From the NCBI GenBank assembly GCA_020199775.1, contig JAIVJZ010000001.1:248001-312000 (forward strand): a stretch of 64,000 nt of DNA, in the 5' to 3' direction. The position numbers and the translations under genes were made by a program. Position 1 is the first letter of the stretch; every line of letters starts with the position of its first letter. This DNA comes from Acidobacteriota bacterium (GTDB lineage: Bacteria > Acidobacteriota > Blastocatellia > Pyrinomonadales > Pyrinomonadaceae). Positions 63,193 to 64,000 of this stretch are shown one piece after another. The notes under the pieces were generated by a model that was not told the origin of the DNA, did not search any database, and saw only the letters and a list, made by a program, of their open reading frames with translations.

Positions 63193-64000
63193 TCAGAAAC
63201 GGAACACCGTGTCGAATTGCAGGCGCGTCGTCGCGCGGTTGAGCGAGCCTGCCGGCGTCTGGCCGAACGCCCCGGCCAGCCCGTTCGGGCGTTGCGAGAC
63301 GATGCCGGTGATCGTGAGCAGCACGCGCGGGTCGGCGGTGTAGGTGAAGAACAGGCGGTGCGCGCGCACGTCCGAAGGCTGCACGATGTCGGAGAAGTTG
63401 AAGGGCGTGAGCACGGCGTCCTTCTCGATGCGCGTGAAGGTGTAATTGAAAAGCAGGTCGCCGCGCTCGCGCGTCTTGCCCGCCTGAATCTCCGCCCAGA
63501 AGCCGTGGTTCTCATCGTTCTTGATGATGCGGTTCGCCCCGCTCGCGTCCGCCAGCACCACGTCGTGCGCCTGCGTGTTGGTGACGAAGTTGAAGATCAC
63601 GTTGACGGGAAAGCGTTTGCTCTGCGTGAACTCAAGGCGGGCGATGAAGTCGGCGAGGTTGAAGCCGGACGAGAGCCGCCCGTCGCGGTTGACGGCGTTG
63701 GTGCTGGCGACGGAGACGCCGAGGCTGCTGCCCGCCACGAGCATGTCGCGCGGGATGGCGGCGAAGCCCGCCACCGTGCGCGCCGGGGTCGTGCCCGTCG
63801 CCGGGATGGTGACGGTGACGGGCACTTGCAGTTGGCCGCCGAAGAACTGCGCGGGGCTGATGAACTGCGTGCCGGAATAGTAGAGATCGGCGGCCGAGAG
63901 GGTGAGCGAAGTTTTGCCGCCGAGGGCGAGACGCGTGCGCGCCTGCGCGCCGTAGAGGGCGAGATCGCGCCCGCCGCGCCGCGAGGCGTCAACGCTCGCG
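63193..64000 (-). CDS. putative outer-membrane beta-barrel (porin-like) protein, N-terminus beyond window
   Basis: The frame is open to the window edge, so only the C-terminal 268 residues are seen. Alternating hydrophobic and polar strands with many aromatic residues (LLFNYTFTRIEKD, HRLFFTYTADPRVLLTITGI) and a terminal Phe (LQFDTVFRF) indicate an outer-membrane barrel with the BAM recognition end. The pattern DLYYSGTQF and VLTPFNFSDI recalls proteins annotated as putative porins in related bacteria. No plug domain can be judged because the N-terminus is missing, so a TonB-dependent receptor is an alternative. Confidence 0.7.
   Translation of the reverse strand, partial: ASVDASRRGGRDLALYGAQARTRLALGGKTSLTLSAADLYYSGTQFISPAQFFGGQLQVPVTVTIPATGTTPARTVAGFAAIPRDMLVAGSSLGVSVASTNAVNRDGRLSSGFNLADFIARLEFTQSKRFPVNVIFNFVTNTQAHDVVLADASGANRIIKNDENHGFWAEIQAGKTRERGDLLFNYTFTRIEKDAVLTPFNFSDIVQPSDVRAHRLFFTYTADPRVLLTITGIVSQRPNGLAGAFGQTPAGSLNRATTRLQFDTVFRF

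Overview
The window is GC-rich, densely coded chromosomal DNA from what is most likely an acidobacterium of the Blastocatellia type. That placement is an inference from gene content: TonB-dependent receptors with an N-terminal carboxypeptidase-regulatory domain, subtilases with C-terminal SLH-like modules, a DUF6702 protein beside an M1 peptidase, a long C-terminally extended isocitrate dehydrogenase, CarD, and a MalT-like NTPase fused to a BTAD domain. No rRNA, tRNA, CRISPR array or intact mobile element was found.

Layout. 1-12.5 kb holds secreted proteases: the end of an M1 peptidase, a DUF6702 protein, an M36 fungalysin-like protease and two S8 subtilases. 12.5-18 kb carries a PpiC-type foldase lipoprotein and a peptide importer (two permeases and a divergent binding lipoprotein, no ATPase in view). 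18-26 kb carries a third S8 subtilase with an octapeptide repeat array (GITVTGAD) between its signal peptide and its propeptide, then a STAND/BTAD regulator and a shorter NTPase paralogue. 26-36 kb holds two S9 peptidases, a TonB-dependent receptor and a TPR protein. 36-42 kb has a DUF4097-like protein, a transposase remnant, purE/purK, a TonB-like protein and icd. 42-46 kb has a hybrid histidine kinase and CarD. 46-56 kb is one co-directional phosphate block: DUF47, pit, pstS, pstC, pstA, pstB, phoU, phoB, a possible small membrane protein and phoR. 56-64 kb has a second TonB-dependent receptor, a GGDEF/EAL protein and the end of a porin-like protein.

How the parts fit. Secreted proteases, the peptide importer and the outer-membrane receptors suggest a protein- and peptide-scavenging lifestyle. 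Four minus-strand promoters (two subtilases, a 24-residue ORF, and the NTPase/BTAD pair) share CTCAAG repeats with an exact 11-bp period, about 10 bp before a TAnnnT-like -10 box. This is the layout used by SARP and OmpR-family activators, and the nearby BTAD protein carries that type of DNA-binding domain. I propose an autoregulated secreted-proteolysis regulon. The phosphate genes show a different 11-bp repeat (TTAACA/GTTCAT-like), a credible Pho box, before pstS and before DUF47-pit.

A second unexpected layer is a set of intergenic imperfect palindromes of low-complexity sequence, in at least five sequence families. They occupy nearly every gap of the phosphate block, and also sit in the M1-DUF6702 and purE-purK gaps.
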